This document shows positions 19,059 to 28,788 of a stretch of 50,295 bases of DNA, in pieces. Where the stretch lies: assembly GCA_002773855.1 (NCBI GenBank), contig PEZY01000005.1, positions 72,237 to 122,531 of the forward strand, in the 5' to 3' direction. Source of the stretch: Candidatus Buchananbacteria bacterium CG10_big_fil_rev_8_21_14_0_10_33_19 (GTDB lineage: Bacteria; Patescibacteriota; Patescibacteriia; 2-01-FULL-39-33). A program made the position numbers and the translations under genes. The notes beneath the pieces were generated by a model that worked only from the letters and a program-made list of their open reading frames with translations, was not told the origin of the DNA and did no database searches. Position 1 is the first letter of the stretch, and each line of letters starts with the position of its first letter.

Positions 19059-19175
19059 ATCGGTTGCTCTTCCGGGGCAGCGCCAAATGCTCCCACTTGG
19101 TCGCATCTGTCGATCTTTCGCTTCGCCTTACGGCTCGCTCAATTCTGCCCGTTCATCCGGCTACGCCTTCTGAAC

Positions 19176-19220
19176 CCATTGAGCTATCGCGGAATATATT
19201 TTTACTTTCTAAACAATTTA
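19176..19220. repeat. 45-bp direct repeat, copy 2 (orphan tRNA-Asn 5' fragment)
   Basis: ccattgagctatcgcggaatatatttttactttctaaacaattta; near-identical to 19014-19058. Confidence 0.9.
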
Positions 19221-19221
19221 A

Positions 19222-19282
19222 AAAAATATAAGTTGATATTAAAGGCGAGCCGTTACAGACTCACCTCAAACATAATATCAAC
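19222..19282 (-). terminator. rpoD terminator, two-tier hairpin
   Basis: Minus strand GTTGATATTA...GGTGAG...CTCGCC...TAATATCAAC followed by a T-rich tract. Confidence 0.7.
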
Positions 19283-19303
19283 TATATCGACTATTGTCAA
19301 CAA

Positions 19304-20620
19304 TTAAAAATCCCGAAGTTTTTCCACACCTTTAATTTTTTCTATCTTTTCCAAAGCTTTCGCTTCGATTTGCCTAATACGTTCACGTGTTACATCAAAC
19401 TCCTGACCCACTTCTTCTAGTGTATGAGCTACTCCATCTTTAAGTCCAAATCTCATTTCCAAAACTTTCTGTTCTCGGGGTGTTAATTGAGATATCACTT
19501 CTTGAACATAATCACCCAAAATCTGCAAAGCGGCTACTCTATCTGGAGTGACAGTTTTTTGATCCTCAATAAAATCTTCTAACACGCTATCATCACTATC
19601 ATCACCTACTGGCGTACCCAGTGATATTGTTTCTTGAGAAATTTTTATAATGTGATTAATCTTTTCAATATCCTCTCCCATTTCAGCCGCAATTTCCTCG
19701 GGCATTGGTTCCCGTCCTAAATCCTGAACTAATCTTCTTTCCACTTGTTGGAATTTATTAATATTTTCCACCATATGCACTGGAATTCTAATAGTTCTAG
19801 ATTGATCAGCTAGCGACCTAGTAATAGCCTGACGAATCCACCAAGTGGCATAAGTCGAAAACTTATAACCCTTATGGTAATCAAATTTATCCACGGCTCT
19901 AAACAAGCCAATATTACCCTCTTGAATTAAATCCAAAAGCGACAAACTCTTACCAGTAAATCTTTTGGCAATAGAAACTACTAATCTTAAATTGGCTTTA
20001 ATTAATTGATGTTTGGCTTCCATATTGCCTCGCTCAATTTCCTTGGCCAACATAATCTCCTCATCAGACTTCAAAAGTGGCACCCGACCAATTTCTCGCA
20101 AATACATCTGAATGGAATCAGTAGAAATATCACCCAAATTAATATCAATTTCTGCTAATTCTTTTAACTTAGCCATAGTGCGGCTTTTGGTTTTATCAAC
20201 TTTCTTAGGTTTAATTTCTTCTTTGAGCGCAAATGGGCTCTTTAGCATAGTACTGCCAAAAAAACCACCACTTTCCACCACACTGACACTGGCAGATGAT
20301 AAATCCTCTAATAATTCTTCGTATCTATCGACATATTCTTCCAACTCAGGGAAGATAATCATAATTTCTTGTTCTGTAATAAAACTTCGCGATCTACCTT
20401 TTCTGATAAGATTTATAATCGCTTCTTCGTCTGGTTTTATTTCTACCTTGGGAATTTTTAAAGTTTTAACCTTCTTTTTTAAAACAGCTGATTTTTTCGG
20501 CTGAGTTTTTTTCTTACTTATCGGGTTAACTTTTTTCCTAGTAGATTTTTTGACGGTTTTTTTTACAGAAACTTTTTTATTGGCCTTGGCTACAGCCTTA
20601 TTAACAATTTTTTTCGTCAT
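19304..20620 (-). CDS. rpoD: RNA polymerase primary sigma factor
   Basis: [56 protein letters not shown]-terminal [21 protein letters not shown]. Confidence 0.97.
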   Translation of the reverse strand: MTKKIVNKAVAKANKKVSVKKTVKKSTRKKVNPISKKKTQPKKSAVLKKKVKTLKIPKVEIKPDEEAIINLIRKGRSRSFITEQEIMIIFPELEEYVDRYEELLEDLSSASVSVVESGGFFGSTMLKSPFALKEEIKPKKVDKTKSRTMAKLKELAEIDINLGDISTDSIQMYLREIGRVPLLKSDEEIMLAKEIERGNMEAKHQLIKANLRLVVSIAKRFTGKSLSLLDLIQEGNIGLFRAVDKFDYHKGYKFSTYATWWIRQAITRSLADQSRTIRIPVHMVENINKFQQVERRLVQDLGREPMPEEIAAEMGEDIEKINHIIKISQETISLGTPVGDDSDDSVLEDFIEDQKTVTPDRVAALQILGDYVQEVISQLTPREQKVLEMRFGLKDGVAHTLEEVGQEFDVTRERIRQIEAKALEKIEKIKGVEKLRDF

Positions 20621-20680
20621 GAAAATTTTATGATTAAGACGGTTTAGTAATTTTATTTATCTAACAACCAAATTAAAAAA

Positions 20681-20691
20681 ATAATACCAAA
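20681..20691 (-). promoter_or_regulatory. Candidate extended -10 (TTTGGTATTAT) upstream of rpoD
   Basis: Minus strand tttggtattat in the dnaG-rpoD gap. Confidence 0.4.
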
Positions 20692-20724
20692 CCAAACAAA
20701 ATAAAATATTTATTATTTAACTTA

Positions 20725-22626
20725 CTACTCTTTTCTTTTTAATAACTCTGATAATTCCAGCGACAAGCTATTGATCTTATTCGAATCAGATCTTTTTTCA
20801 GCTTCTTGCAAATCCTGGTTTAACAAACTTATTTTTTTATTTAAGTAATCGTTATTAAGTATTTTGAGAGTGGCGCTTAATTCGGCCTTAGCTTCCTTGG
20901 CTGTTAAATCAGCGAAATCTTTAGCGGAAAGCAAAAATGACTCGTCAAGCAAGTTAATAAGCTCTTGGTTACTTAAATTGTCTTCTTCTTTGAGAAAATC
21001 TTTAATAATACTGTGCAAATCCATTTCGGCTTTATCCACAGATAAAAGAGATTTTAATTCATTACTTTTACTATAGAATAACACTAATCTTTTGTAAAGG
21101 TCAAGGGCTACTCTGGTATATAAGTATTCGACCAATAAATCATCCACTAATTTAGGTAATAAAACTGGAAATTTTAAAATAATGGCTAAAATCCGGCTAA
21201 ACAACTGCAAATCCTTGGTTAACGCCTCATTGTTTACTACGCTTTTTATCTCGGAATTATTGCTGTCTGATACTATATTTTTTGGCAAATTAGACATTTC
21301 TTCTTGCAAAATACTCTCAGAAATACCAGTTTTTTGTGACAAGACTTTTCTCCAATGACCTATTTCTAATTTGTTATTAATTTTATTAATCCGTGGCAAC
21401 AATTTTCTAACCACTATTAATTTTTGATCAACATTATTAATGTCTATAGCTGAAAACTCTTTATCAAAAAAATATTCCATAATCGGCCTAGCCCGTGCTA
21501 CTGCCTCCTGCCAATTAGCTGGATTATTTTTAATCATTTCATCTGGGTCCTTGGCACCAATAATATTAACCACTTTTATGGTTATGCCATGACTGCCAGC
21601 ATAATCTTGTAACTTACCTCTTCTATCTTTTGATTGAAATCTGTAATTATTTAATGAATCTAATAAAGCATCGCCTTTAGTCGTAGCATTTTGACCAGCT
21701 ATATCAGCATCTAGGGCAAATAAAAAATTATTAGTATGTCTTTTGATTAATTCAAATTGATCCATAGTTAAAGCCGTGCCAGACGAAGCTACGACATTTT
21801 TAAAACCATGTTGGTGAGCAGTTATGGCATCCATTTGACCCTCAACTATCACAGCACTATCTTGTGATTTAATATAAGACTTAGATTTACTAAGAGCAAA
21901 AACAATTCGACTCTTATCATAAATATCAGTTTGAGGACTATTAATATATTTACCCATCACTTCTGTGGCTTCTTTGTCTGGACTGACTCGAGCCGTAAAA
22001 GCCACTGTATTGCCACTGGCATCATCAATTGGAAACATAATACGACTTCTAAAACGATCAAAAAAACCAAAGCCACTTTTCTTTTTCAGTGACAGACCAG
22101 CCAAAAATATTTCCTGATCATTAAAACCACGCTTTTTTAAAAAGTCATAAATATTAGTCCAACCATCTGGACTATAGCCAATTTGCCAATCAATAATTGT
22201 GTCCTCCGTTAAACCACGATTTAATAAATACTGTAAAGCCGGTTTGGCTGATTCACTATTGAGCAAGACATAATGATAATACTTCTTAGCTAGCTCCATG
22301 GCCTGCAGTAATCTGGTTTTTTGACTATTATCTTTGTGATCATAATTACTTAAAACCACACCAGCCTTTTTGGCCAAAACTTTCTTAGCCTCTGGAAACT
22401 CCAAGCCCTCTATTTTCATTAAAAATTCAAAAATATCACCACCCGCCCCACAACCAAAACACTTAAAAATCTTCTTTTCTGGACTAATCATCATTGATGG
22501 GGTTTTTTCGTTATGAAACGGACAAAGAGCTCTAAAATTAGAGCCCGCTTGAACCAATTTAACATACTCCGACATTAAATCGGTGATACTAATTCTATCT
22601 TTTATTTCATCAATTTCACTGGCCAT
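20725..22626 (-). CDS. dnaG: DNA primase
   Basis: Zinc finger CPFHNEKTPSMMISPEKKIFKCFGCGAGGD; TOPRIM VIVEGQMDAITAHQHG. Confidence 0.97.
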   Translation of the reverse strand: MASEIDEIKDRISITDLMSEYVKLVQAGSNFRALCPFHNEKTPSMMISPEKKIFKCFGCGAGGDIFEFLMKIEGLEFPEAKKVLAKKAGVVLSNYDHKDNSQKTRLLQAMELAKKYYHYVLLNSESAKPALQYLLNRGLTEDTIIDWQIGYSPDGWTNIYDFLKKRGFNDQEIFLAGLSLKKKSGFGFFDRFRSRIMFPIDDASGNTVAFTARVSPDKEATEVMGKYINSPQTDIYDKSRIVFALSKSKSYIKSQDSAVIVEGQMDAITAHQHGFKNVVASSGTALTMDQFELIKRHTNNFLFALDADIAGQNATTKGDALLDSLNNYRFQSKDRRGKLQDYAGSHGITIKVVNIIGAKDPDEMIKNNPANWQEAVARARPIMEYFFDKEFSAIDINNVDQKLIVVRKLLPRINKINNKLEIGHWRKVLSQKTGISESILQEEMSNLPKNIVSDSNNSEIKSVVNNEALTKDLQLFSRILAIILKFPVLLPKLVDDLLVEYLYTRVALDLYKRLVLFYSKSNELKSLLSVDKAEMDLHSIIKDFLKEEDNLSNQELINLLDESFLLSAKDFADLTAKEAKAELSATLKILNNDYLNKKISLLNQDLQEAEKRSDSNKINSLSLELSELLKRKE

Positions 22627-22631
22627 AGTTA

Positions 22632-23213
22632 TTATAATTTATTCAACCTCTTGAAAAGATATCTTATCACAAACAATATTAATAAGCCAAACAAAGCATA
22701 ATACCTAGCATAACCACTATATTGACCTAAATATGTCCAAGATATGCCAATAAAATAACCAAAAAAAACAATAATGGTCATTTCTGATACTGTGCCAATT
22801 AAATTAAAAACTAAAAATTTTTTATATGGTATTTTTTGATAACCAGATGTCAAAACCGTTAATATTCTAAAGCCGTAAATAAACTTACTCATTACCAAAT
22901 AATAACGATAGTTATTATGAAATTTTTCGCCAAAAAGTGTTAATTTTTTCTGATATTTATTACCACCAAAATATTTTTTAAAATAATCTAAAAATATTTT
23001 TAACTTTGTACCCACTAAATACCACAAATTATCAGCCACAATTACTCCCGCCAAACTAAACAAAATAACCAAATAGATATTTAAAATATTAAGGGTAGCC
23101 AAAAATACAGCCGCTAACACTACTATTTCACCAGCAAAAATAGTCCCAAAAAATACTATAACATAACCATATTGTTTGATGATTTCAATAATAATCGGTA
23201 TTAAAGTTTCCAT
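22632..23213 (-). CDS. DedA family membrane protein
   Basis: Hydrophobic protein with KFIYGFRILTVLTSGYQKIPYKKFLVFNLIGT; DedA/SNARE-associated pattern. Confidence 0.8.
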   Translation of the reverse strand: METLIPIIIEIIKQYGYVIVFFGTIFAGEIVVLAAVFLATLNILNIYLVILFSLAGVIVADNLWYLVGTKLKIFLDYFKKYFGGNKYQKKLTLFGEKFHNNYRYYLVMSKFIYGFRILTVLTSGYQKIPYKKFLVFNLIGTVSEMTIIVFFGYFIGISWTYLGQYSGYARYYALFGLLILFVIRYLFKRLNKL

Positions 23214-23221
23214 AATTATTG

Positions 23222-23590
23222 TTAATTGTTTTGGCTTAAATCACCAACATAATAACTACTTAACAAGTCCCAAGCAAAATTAGAATGAATAGAAGCAAAA
23301 ACACCAGTCACCTCGCTACCACAGTTATCAGTAATATTATCGCGACCACCCGGATGCTTACCGATATACGACGACAAATCATAAATTTTACTATTAATAA
23401 CCAAATAACAATCATCCGGCGATGAATGAGCCGACACCTCGCTAAAAACTAGGTTAATTGTCGGCGAAATATTAACATTATTATCAACACTATAATTAAA
23501 ACCTGCCCAAGTATTAAAAAAATTAACAGTAAAAATACCGCCAACTATAATCACAAAAACTAACAAAAAAACCAAAGTTATTTTTTTCAT
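23222..23590 (-). CDS. Cytochrome b5-like heme-binding protein with N-terminal TM
   Basis: YDLSSYIGKHPGGRDNITDNCGSEVTGVFASIHS. Confidence 0.85.
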   Translation of the reverse strand: MKKITLVFLLVFVIIVGGIFTVNFFNTWAGFNYSVDNNVNISPTINLVFSEVSAHSSPDDCYLVINSKIYDLSSYIGKHPGGRDNITDNCGSEVTGVFASIHSNFAWDLLSSYYVGDLSQNN

Positions 23591-23595
23591 TTAAT

Positions 23596-24891
23596 TTAAA
23601 AATTAAATTCTTCTGAATGGATTAATTTTTTATCAACACCCAAACCCACAATTTGCTGTTTCAAAGATTCTATCATAGACATTGGTGCGCAAATAAAAAT
23701 ATCTTTTTCAGCCAACGCTCCAGACACATTATTTATAGTATCAGCGTTAAGATAGCCACTCTTATCATAACAAAAAAGATGTACTTTTAATTTGGGATTC
23801 AAACTTCTAAGAAAATCCAAATATATTGACTCACTATCATTTTTAAGACAATAAAAAAGATCAATGGAATAATCATCATCCTTTTGGAGTGATTGAGCCA
23901 TACTCAAAAATGGCGTAATACCAATACCACCAGCAATCCAAATTTGATTTTTATAAACAGCATTTTGATGAGAAAAAGATCCAAATGGTCCCTCCACCTT
24001 AGCTATAGATCCTGGTTTCAAATTAACCATTTTATTAGTATAGTCACCCAAACCTTTAACTGTAATTTTCAACAAATCATCTTCGGGCCTAGACGAAATA
24101 GTAAAAGGATGGCTTTCTTTGGAAATTGACGGATCAATAAAACTGATAAAAATAAACTGTCCCGCTCTAAACTTTAATTTTTTAGTTTGTGGCTTCAGAC
24201 TTATCTCCCACACCTTATCATTTAAAAGCACTACACTCTCAATTATATAACTATATTTTTTAACCAAATATTTACCCAATATAGTTCTGTAAACAAAAAC
24301 AGTTACCCCTAGAAATGCCAAACTAAACATATAAAACTTAAGCGGTGCATATCTAGATATATCACTAGGTATTAACAAAGCATGAAGAGATCCCAGAAAA
24401 AAAGCTAAGCCAAAAAATTTATGAGTTATCTTCCACAGATTATACTTTGGGCGCAGATACAGAGTTAAAACAATCAACAATACCATTAAACCTAAGGACA
24501 TAATGCCTAAATTTTTTGGTAAATCAGAACTTAAAGAAAAAAAGTAGACTGCTCCAGCCAATGAACCACCGGCATATTTAAAAATAAGTAACAAAGGATG
24601 AATTAAAAATAATATAAAAGCCCATTGACCAATCAAACTATGCTTAGCATAAACATTATTTAAACCCTTAAAATATTTATCCAGAAAAATAAACCGACCA
24701 CTTAAAATCAAACTAATAGAAAACAAGGCCATGCCCACCAAGGCGGTTAGCTGTCCAAAGCTCGAGGCTATAGCTAGTAAACTACTAAACCTAGGCAAAC
24801 TTGGTGGTGCTAAAAACCATAAGCCAATTGGTATAATCGCCAAAACTACAATAGTCAACCAAGCATGATTTAATTGAGAGTTTTTTTTCAT
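23596..24891 (-). CDS. Ferric reductase-like transmembrane flavin oxidoreductase
   Basis: His-bearing TM helices (KHSLIGQWAFILFLIHPLL; HKFFGLAFFLGSLHALL), FAD motif HPFTISSRPED, NAD(P) motif IAGGIGITPFLSMAQ. Confidence 0.88.
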   Translation of the reverse strand: MKKNSQLNHAWLTIVVLAIIPIGLWFLAPPSLPRFSSLLAIASSFGQLTALVGMALFSISLILSGRFIFLDKYFKGLNNVYAKHSLIGQWAFILFLIHPLLLIFKYAGGSLAGAVYFFSLSSDLPKNLGIMSLGLMVLLIVLTLYLRPKYNLWKITHKFFGLAFFLGSLHALLIPSDISRYAPLKFYMFSLAFLGVTVFVYRTILGKYLVKKYSYIIESVVLLNDKVWEISLKPQTKKLKFRAGQFIFISFIDPSISKESHPFTISSRPEDDLLKITVKGLGDYTNKMVNLKPGSIAKVEGPFGSFSHQNAVYKNQIWIAGGIGITPFLSMAQSLQKDDDYSIDLFYCLKNDSESIYLDFLRSLNPKLKVHLFCYDKSGYLNADTINNVSGALAEKDIFICAPMSMIESLKQQIVGLGVDKKLIHSEEFNF

Positions 24892-24900
24892 ATCAATATT

Positions 24901-26007
24901 TTATTTGATTTTTAAATAATTAGACGCTAAATAAGTAGACACCGGCAAAGACAAAGCCACTCCAACACTACCGACTAACGACCTGACAATTTCGGTGGCA
25001 ATAATTTCATTATTAATCACTGACGAAACAGACAAAAATGGCTGCTGATGAACCACAAACAATAATAGAAGTGGCAAAGAAGCACCGGCATAAGTTAAAA
25101 ATAAAGTATTAATAATTGCTCCCAAATGAGTATTGCCAATTTTATAGGCCCGTCTAAAAACCTCTACCTTAGATAAATCAGGATTAGCTTCTTTAATCTG
25201 TTCGACTGCCTCTATTTGACCAACAATCACATCGTCTAATACGCCAACTGTACCAATAAGTATACCAGCTAACAACAATCCCTTAAAATCTATAGCCTGT
25301 TTACCAATACCAATCAAAAAGGCGGCCTCTTCCTGAGCCATACCGGTTAACCTAGTTAAATTAGTAAAAATTACTGATAAAACCATTGTAGCAACCAAAG
25401 ACAATAAAACACTAACAATCGCTAAATGTGATTTTTGATTAAACCCCCCTGTTAAATAAATCATAATGGCCAGAATCAAAAAAGCTCCAATTACACCAAC
25501 AACTAACGGATTACTACCAGCTAAAATTTGCGGTAAAATTAATTTAATAATTACAAAAAAACTTAAAACCAAACTAATCAAAGCTTTTACCCCCTTTGAT
25601 CTGCCAGCCACTACGACAATAACCGCAAACACAATAGTCAGTATATACAAATAGCCTCGTCTAACAAAATCAACAATATAAAATTTATCAATGTTATCTA
25701 AATCCAGACTCCCTTGCACTAAAACTCTATCACCTACTCTATAGACATTAGCACCTACCACCTCAAATTCCGAAATACCATTATATTCTATCTCTTGATT
25801 CTTAAAATTACCGTCCAAGCCTCTCAACAAAATATTTTGCTGGATTAATTTACTGCTATCGTCTCTGATAATTTCTTTTTGATCTAATATTTTAATTACT
25901 TTAGCTTCAAAAATTTCACTACTAGCACTGGAATTATCTTGAGCTAAAATTGATAGTGGCACCAACAACACAATCAGTGATATTAAAATTGTTATTTTTT
26001 TAATCAT
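24901..26007 (-). CDS. YibE/F family membrane protein
   Basis: GTVGVLDDVIVGQIEAVEQIKEANP and IGNTHLGAIINTLFLTYAGASLPLLLLF. Confidence 0.88.
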   Translation of the reverse strand: MIKKITILISLIVLLVPLSILAQDNSSASSEIFEAKVIKILDQKEIIRDDSSKLIQQNILLRGLDGNFKNQEIEYNGISEFEVVGANVYRVGDRVLVQGSLDLDNIDKFYIVDFVRRGYLYILTIVFAVIVVVAGRSKGVKALISLVLSFFVIIKLILPQILAGSNPLVVGVIGAFLILAIMIYLTGGFNQKSHLAIVSVLLSLVATMVLSVIFTNLTRLTGMAQEEAAFLIGIGKQAIDFKGLLLAGILIGTVGVLDDVIVGQIEAVEQIKEANPDLSKVEVFRRAYKIGNTHLGAIINTLFLTYAGASLPLLLLFVVHQQPFLSVSSVINNEIIATEIVRSLVGSVGVALSLPVSTYLASNYLKIK

Positions 26008-26056
26008 ACTAAAATTATTTAGCCATCATCACAAAATATTTTGTTGATTTAATTAA

Positions 26057-26680
26057 TTATATTTTTTTAGCAATAAAATTTAAATAATTTTTTGACCTGG
26101 GTTTAAATTCTTCAAAATAGATTATTTCAAAACCAGCAAATCTGAGTAATTCTTCGACTTCTGATTTAGTATAAAAACTAAACCATCTTGTCATATCACT
26201 ATCAAAGCTATCACGGTACCCTTCGGTGTCACCTTCTATTAAACCTAGTCCAAATACACCATCAGTTTTTAATACCCGCTTAATTTCTGACAACACTTGA
26301 GATACTTCTGATTTAGGTATATGTAATAACGAAGTATAAGACCACACCCCACCAAAAGTCTGATCAGCAAAAGGCAAATTATTAAAATCTCCTAAAACAG
26401 AATTAAGGCCTCTAGCCTGGCAAATTTCCACCATAGCTTCTGAAGCTTCCAAGCAAGTCACCTCTAAGCCCTCTTGTTTTAAAATTAAGCCATCACGCCC
26501 TGGCCCACTACCAATATCTAATACATTACCTACTGCTAACTTTTTAAATTGACTAATAAAAGGTTTAGGAAAAAGTTGCCAAAAATCAATCGTCTCCTGA
26601 TCATAGTCTTGGGCTTTTTGATTATAAGTTTGAATGGTTTTAAGATCCATAAAATTTAGACTACTATCATTAATAAACAT
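26057..26680 (-). CDS. Class I SAM-dependent methyltransferase
   Basis: VLDIGSGPGRDGLILKQEGLEVTCLEAS. Start may be the internal Met (MDLKTIQTYNQ). Confidence 0.85.
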   Translation of the reverse strand: MFINDSSLNFMDLKTIQTYNQKAQDYDQETIDFWQLFPKPFISQFKKLAVGNVLDIGSGPGRDGLILKQEGLEVTCLEASEAMVEICQARGLNSVLGDFNNLPFADQTFGGVWSYTSLLHIPKSEVSQVLSEIKRVLKTDGVFGLGLIEGDTEGYRDSFDSDMTRWFSFYTKSEVEELLRFAGFEIIYFEEFKPRSKNYLNFIAKKI

Positions 26681-26857
26681 GGTACTATAACTAGATATTA
26701 CAAGTAATATAAGAGTATCTTAGCACGATTTTAAGCCTTTTTTCAATATATCTGAATCGAGCTCCAATTTTATTAACATATGATTAAAGCAAGACACTTA
26801 TTTTAAATTTAATAATAACAAACAGACACCATCAAATAATGTATTTTTGTTAACTAC

Positions 26858-27325
26858 TTAGATATTTATGGCTTGCTTGATTGTCATTTCCAATTTACTG
26901 GAATCATCTGTCCCTACACGATAAATTTTTCTGTTTTTCATTGTTATTTCAACCGCATCAAAACCAGAAACATTATATATCCACATTTTGGGCCATAACC
27001 ATAGTCTTATTCCCCAGCCATAATACCAATGATTTTTTACTTGTTTTACTGATATTATTTCACTAAGCAAAAACTTTTTTCTAAAAATTCCATAACCAAA
27101 TTTAATCCTAAGATATTTTTTATCAATGGAAGTTGTCAAGACGGTAAATGATGTCAAAATAACCAGAATTAATGTCATTACACTCGTAACCAATAAATTT
27201 GTACCGGAATCAACAGACGGTGATTCAGCTCTAGCCGTTATTTGAAGCCATGCAAAAAACATCAACACAGCCAGCACAACCACTAACATTAAATATCCAA
27301 TTTGAGTGTGTTTGTATGAAGTCAT
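26858..27325 (-). CDS. Membrane protein with bacterial PH-like C-terminal region
   Basis: Two TM segments then FRKKFLLSEIISVKQVKNHWYYGWGIRLW...VEITMKNRKIYRVGTDD. Confidence 0.55.
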   Translation of the reverse strand: MTSYKHTQIGYLMLVVVLAVLMFFAWLQITARAESPSVDSGTNLLVTSVMTLILVILTSFTVLTTSIDKKYLRIKFGYGIFRKKFLLSEIISVKQVKNHWYYGWGIRLWLWPKMWIYNVSGFDAVEITMKNRKIYRVGTDDSSKLEMTIKQAINI

Positions 27326-27334
27326 AAGTTATGT

Positions 27335-28144
27335 TTATTTAATTGTTTGGATAATTTTATCAACCATTGCGTCAACATCAAAAGTTTCTCTTTCACTGAC
27401 ACAAGCCTTATTTTGTGCTTCATCGTAATTGTTGCAGTTAGGATAACGCAAAATAAAACTAACCTTAACTAGTTTGTCATTTTTAATAGTAGTATAGGTA
27501 TATGACGAGTACACACTACCAGCCGCACCTTCGTTTTTTATATTCATGCAGTAAATTCTGTCATCAACTAACCTCTGATAAGTTACATCCGCCAAGCTAC
27601 TTACTTCCATTGGTGTAGTTTTGCAGGAAAAAGTTCCTGTTTCTATTTTCACGACTGGTGGCCAGTCTACAACGCTGATATATTTTGCCAGTAACCCTTT
27701 GGGGTATTGATATGTTATTCCATCGTCATTAGTGATTATCGTCCAGTGATTATTATTGGCATTATTGCTGTTTTCAATAATAGTCCAAAGCGAATAGTAA
27801 CGGCTGTAATATTTGTGAGTGGCAACCGCGCTGGCTCCTGTTGATGATTTAAAAATATAACCCGAGCCCATTTGCTCTATAAAATAATAATCCTTTTCTT
27901 TCATAAAAGACTTTATTATCTCCAAATTACCACTTTTGGTAATGTATTTATTTTCTCCAATATCTAATTTAACAACATCTCTATTGCCAAAAGTTAGCTG
28001 GGAAATACCTTTAATTTGTGGCCAAGGATTGCCTTCTTGGAAAATTACTGACGAGTAGAAAAACATAAAAATACCCAACACTAAGATAGTGACGGATATA
28101 AGCAACAAAACCTTTTTATTTTTTGATGAGTGTTCAAAAATCAT
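27335..28144 (-). CDS. Hypothetical membrane-anchored protein
   Basis: N-terminal TM; no family recognised. Confidence 0.55.
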   Translation of the reverse strand: MIFEHSSKNKKVLLLISVTILVLGIFMFFYSSVIFQEGNPWPQIKGISQLTFGNRDVVKLDIGENKYITKSGNLEIIKSFMKEKDYYFIEQMGSGYIFKSSTGASAVATHKYYSRYYSLWTIIENSNNANNNHWTIITNDDGITYQYPKGLLAKYISVVDWPPVVKIETGTFSCKTTPMEVSSLADVTYQRLVDDRIYCMNIKNEGAAGSVYSSYTYTTIKNDKLVKVSFILRYPNCNNYDEAQNKACVSERETFDVDAMVDKIIQTIK

Positions 28145-28150
28145 AATAGA

Positions 28151-28333
28151 TTATTTTTTCTTTCTGCCTCTAACTACAATAACAATAGTAGCAATAATTA
28201 GGACGAGACCAATTCCTTGTAATCCAGGACTATCGTCAAATTCACCAAATATAATAAAAAATATTCCCAGTAACACTGCTAGAATTTTCGGGATCCAATA
28301 TAAGATTTTATTTTTTATGTCAGAGTAGTTCAT
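28151..28333 (-). CDS. Small hypothetical membrane protein
   Basis: 60-aa ORF with two hydrophobic segments, tightly spaced with the next gene. Confidence 0.45.
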   Translation of the reverse strand: MNYSDIKNKILYWIPKILAVLLGIFFIIFGEFDDSPGLQGIGLVLIIATIVIVVRGRKKK

Positions 28334-28386
28334 TTACTTATAGTATAGCTCAAAAATTAACTTTATTGAATGGCTGATTTTTATAG

Positions 28387-28429
28387 CAAAAACAAAAACA
28401 GCGACCAAAAAGTCGTTGTTTTTATTTAA
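28387..28429 (-). terminator. Terminator-like hairpin after tRNA-Ser
   Basis: aaaaacagcgac-caaaaa-gtcgttgttttt. Confidence 0.6.
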
Positions 28430-28497
28430 CTATTTATGCATGCGAGTCGCACATTTGTCATAGACAAATGGGTTGACCTCGATAATAAATTGTAACT

Positions 28498-28587
28498 TGG
28501 CGGAGAGAACAGGATTCGAACCTGCGGTACCTTTTACAGTACACACGCTTTCCAAGCGTGCGCCTTCAACCACTCGGCCACCTCTCC
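28498..28587 (-). tRNA. tRNA-Ser (GGA)
   Basis: Minus strand GGAGAGGTGGCCGAGTGG...CTTGGAAAGCG...GGTTCGAATCCTGTTCTCTCCGCCA; long variable arm, anticodon GGA, encoded CCA. Confidence 0.96.
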
Positions 28588-28711
28588 AAATTTACTCGGC
28601 AAGGCCTCGAACAAAAAAATGTTGTCCTCGCGTTTCCAGGGTTCCTTTTTGTCACCCGTAAAATACTCAAAAGTAGACTACCCCAATTTTAACCAAAATA
28701 ATGAATTTTGT

Positions 28712-28760
28712 CCATAAAAGCCAAACACTTCAGACTAGGTCTGAAGTGTTTGATTTATGG
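28712..28760. other. Long palindromic hairpin
   Basis: ccataaaa..caaacacttcagac-tag-gtctgaagtgtttg..tttatgg: 14-bp perfect inner stem plus outer stem. Confidence 0.6.
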
Positions 28761-28788
28761 TAATTTAGCCAAATTCTAAAATTTGATT

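Noticed and set aside
18833-19307. Plus-strand ORFs 18833-19231 and 19017-19307
   Set aside because: They run antisense through the tRNA-Asn (RTGLEPVTYRLTAGCSTIELSRN is a typical antisense-tRNA translation) and the flanking repeats.
20112-20504. Plus-strand 130-aa ORF
   Set aside because: Antisense to rpoD, whose reading frame is unambiguous.
28473-28661. Plus-strand 62-aa ORF
   Set aside because: Antisense to tRNA-Ser (AERTGFEPAVPFTVHTLSKRAPSTTRPP is a common spurious call).
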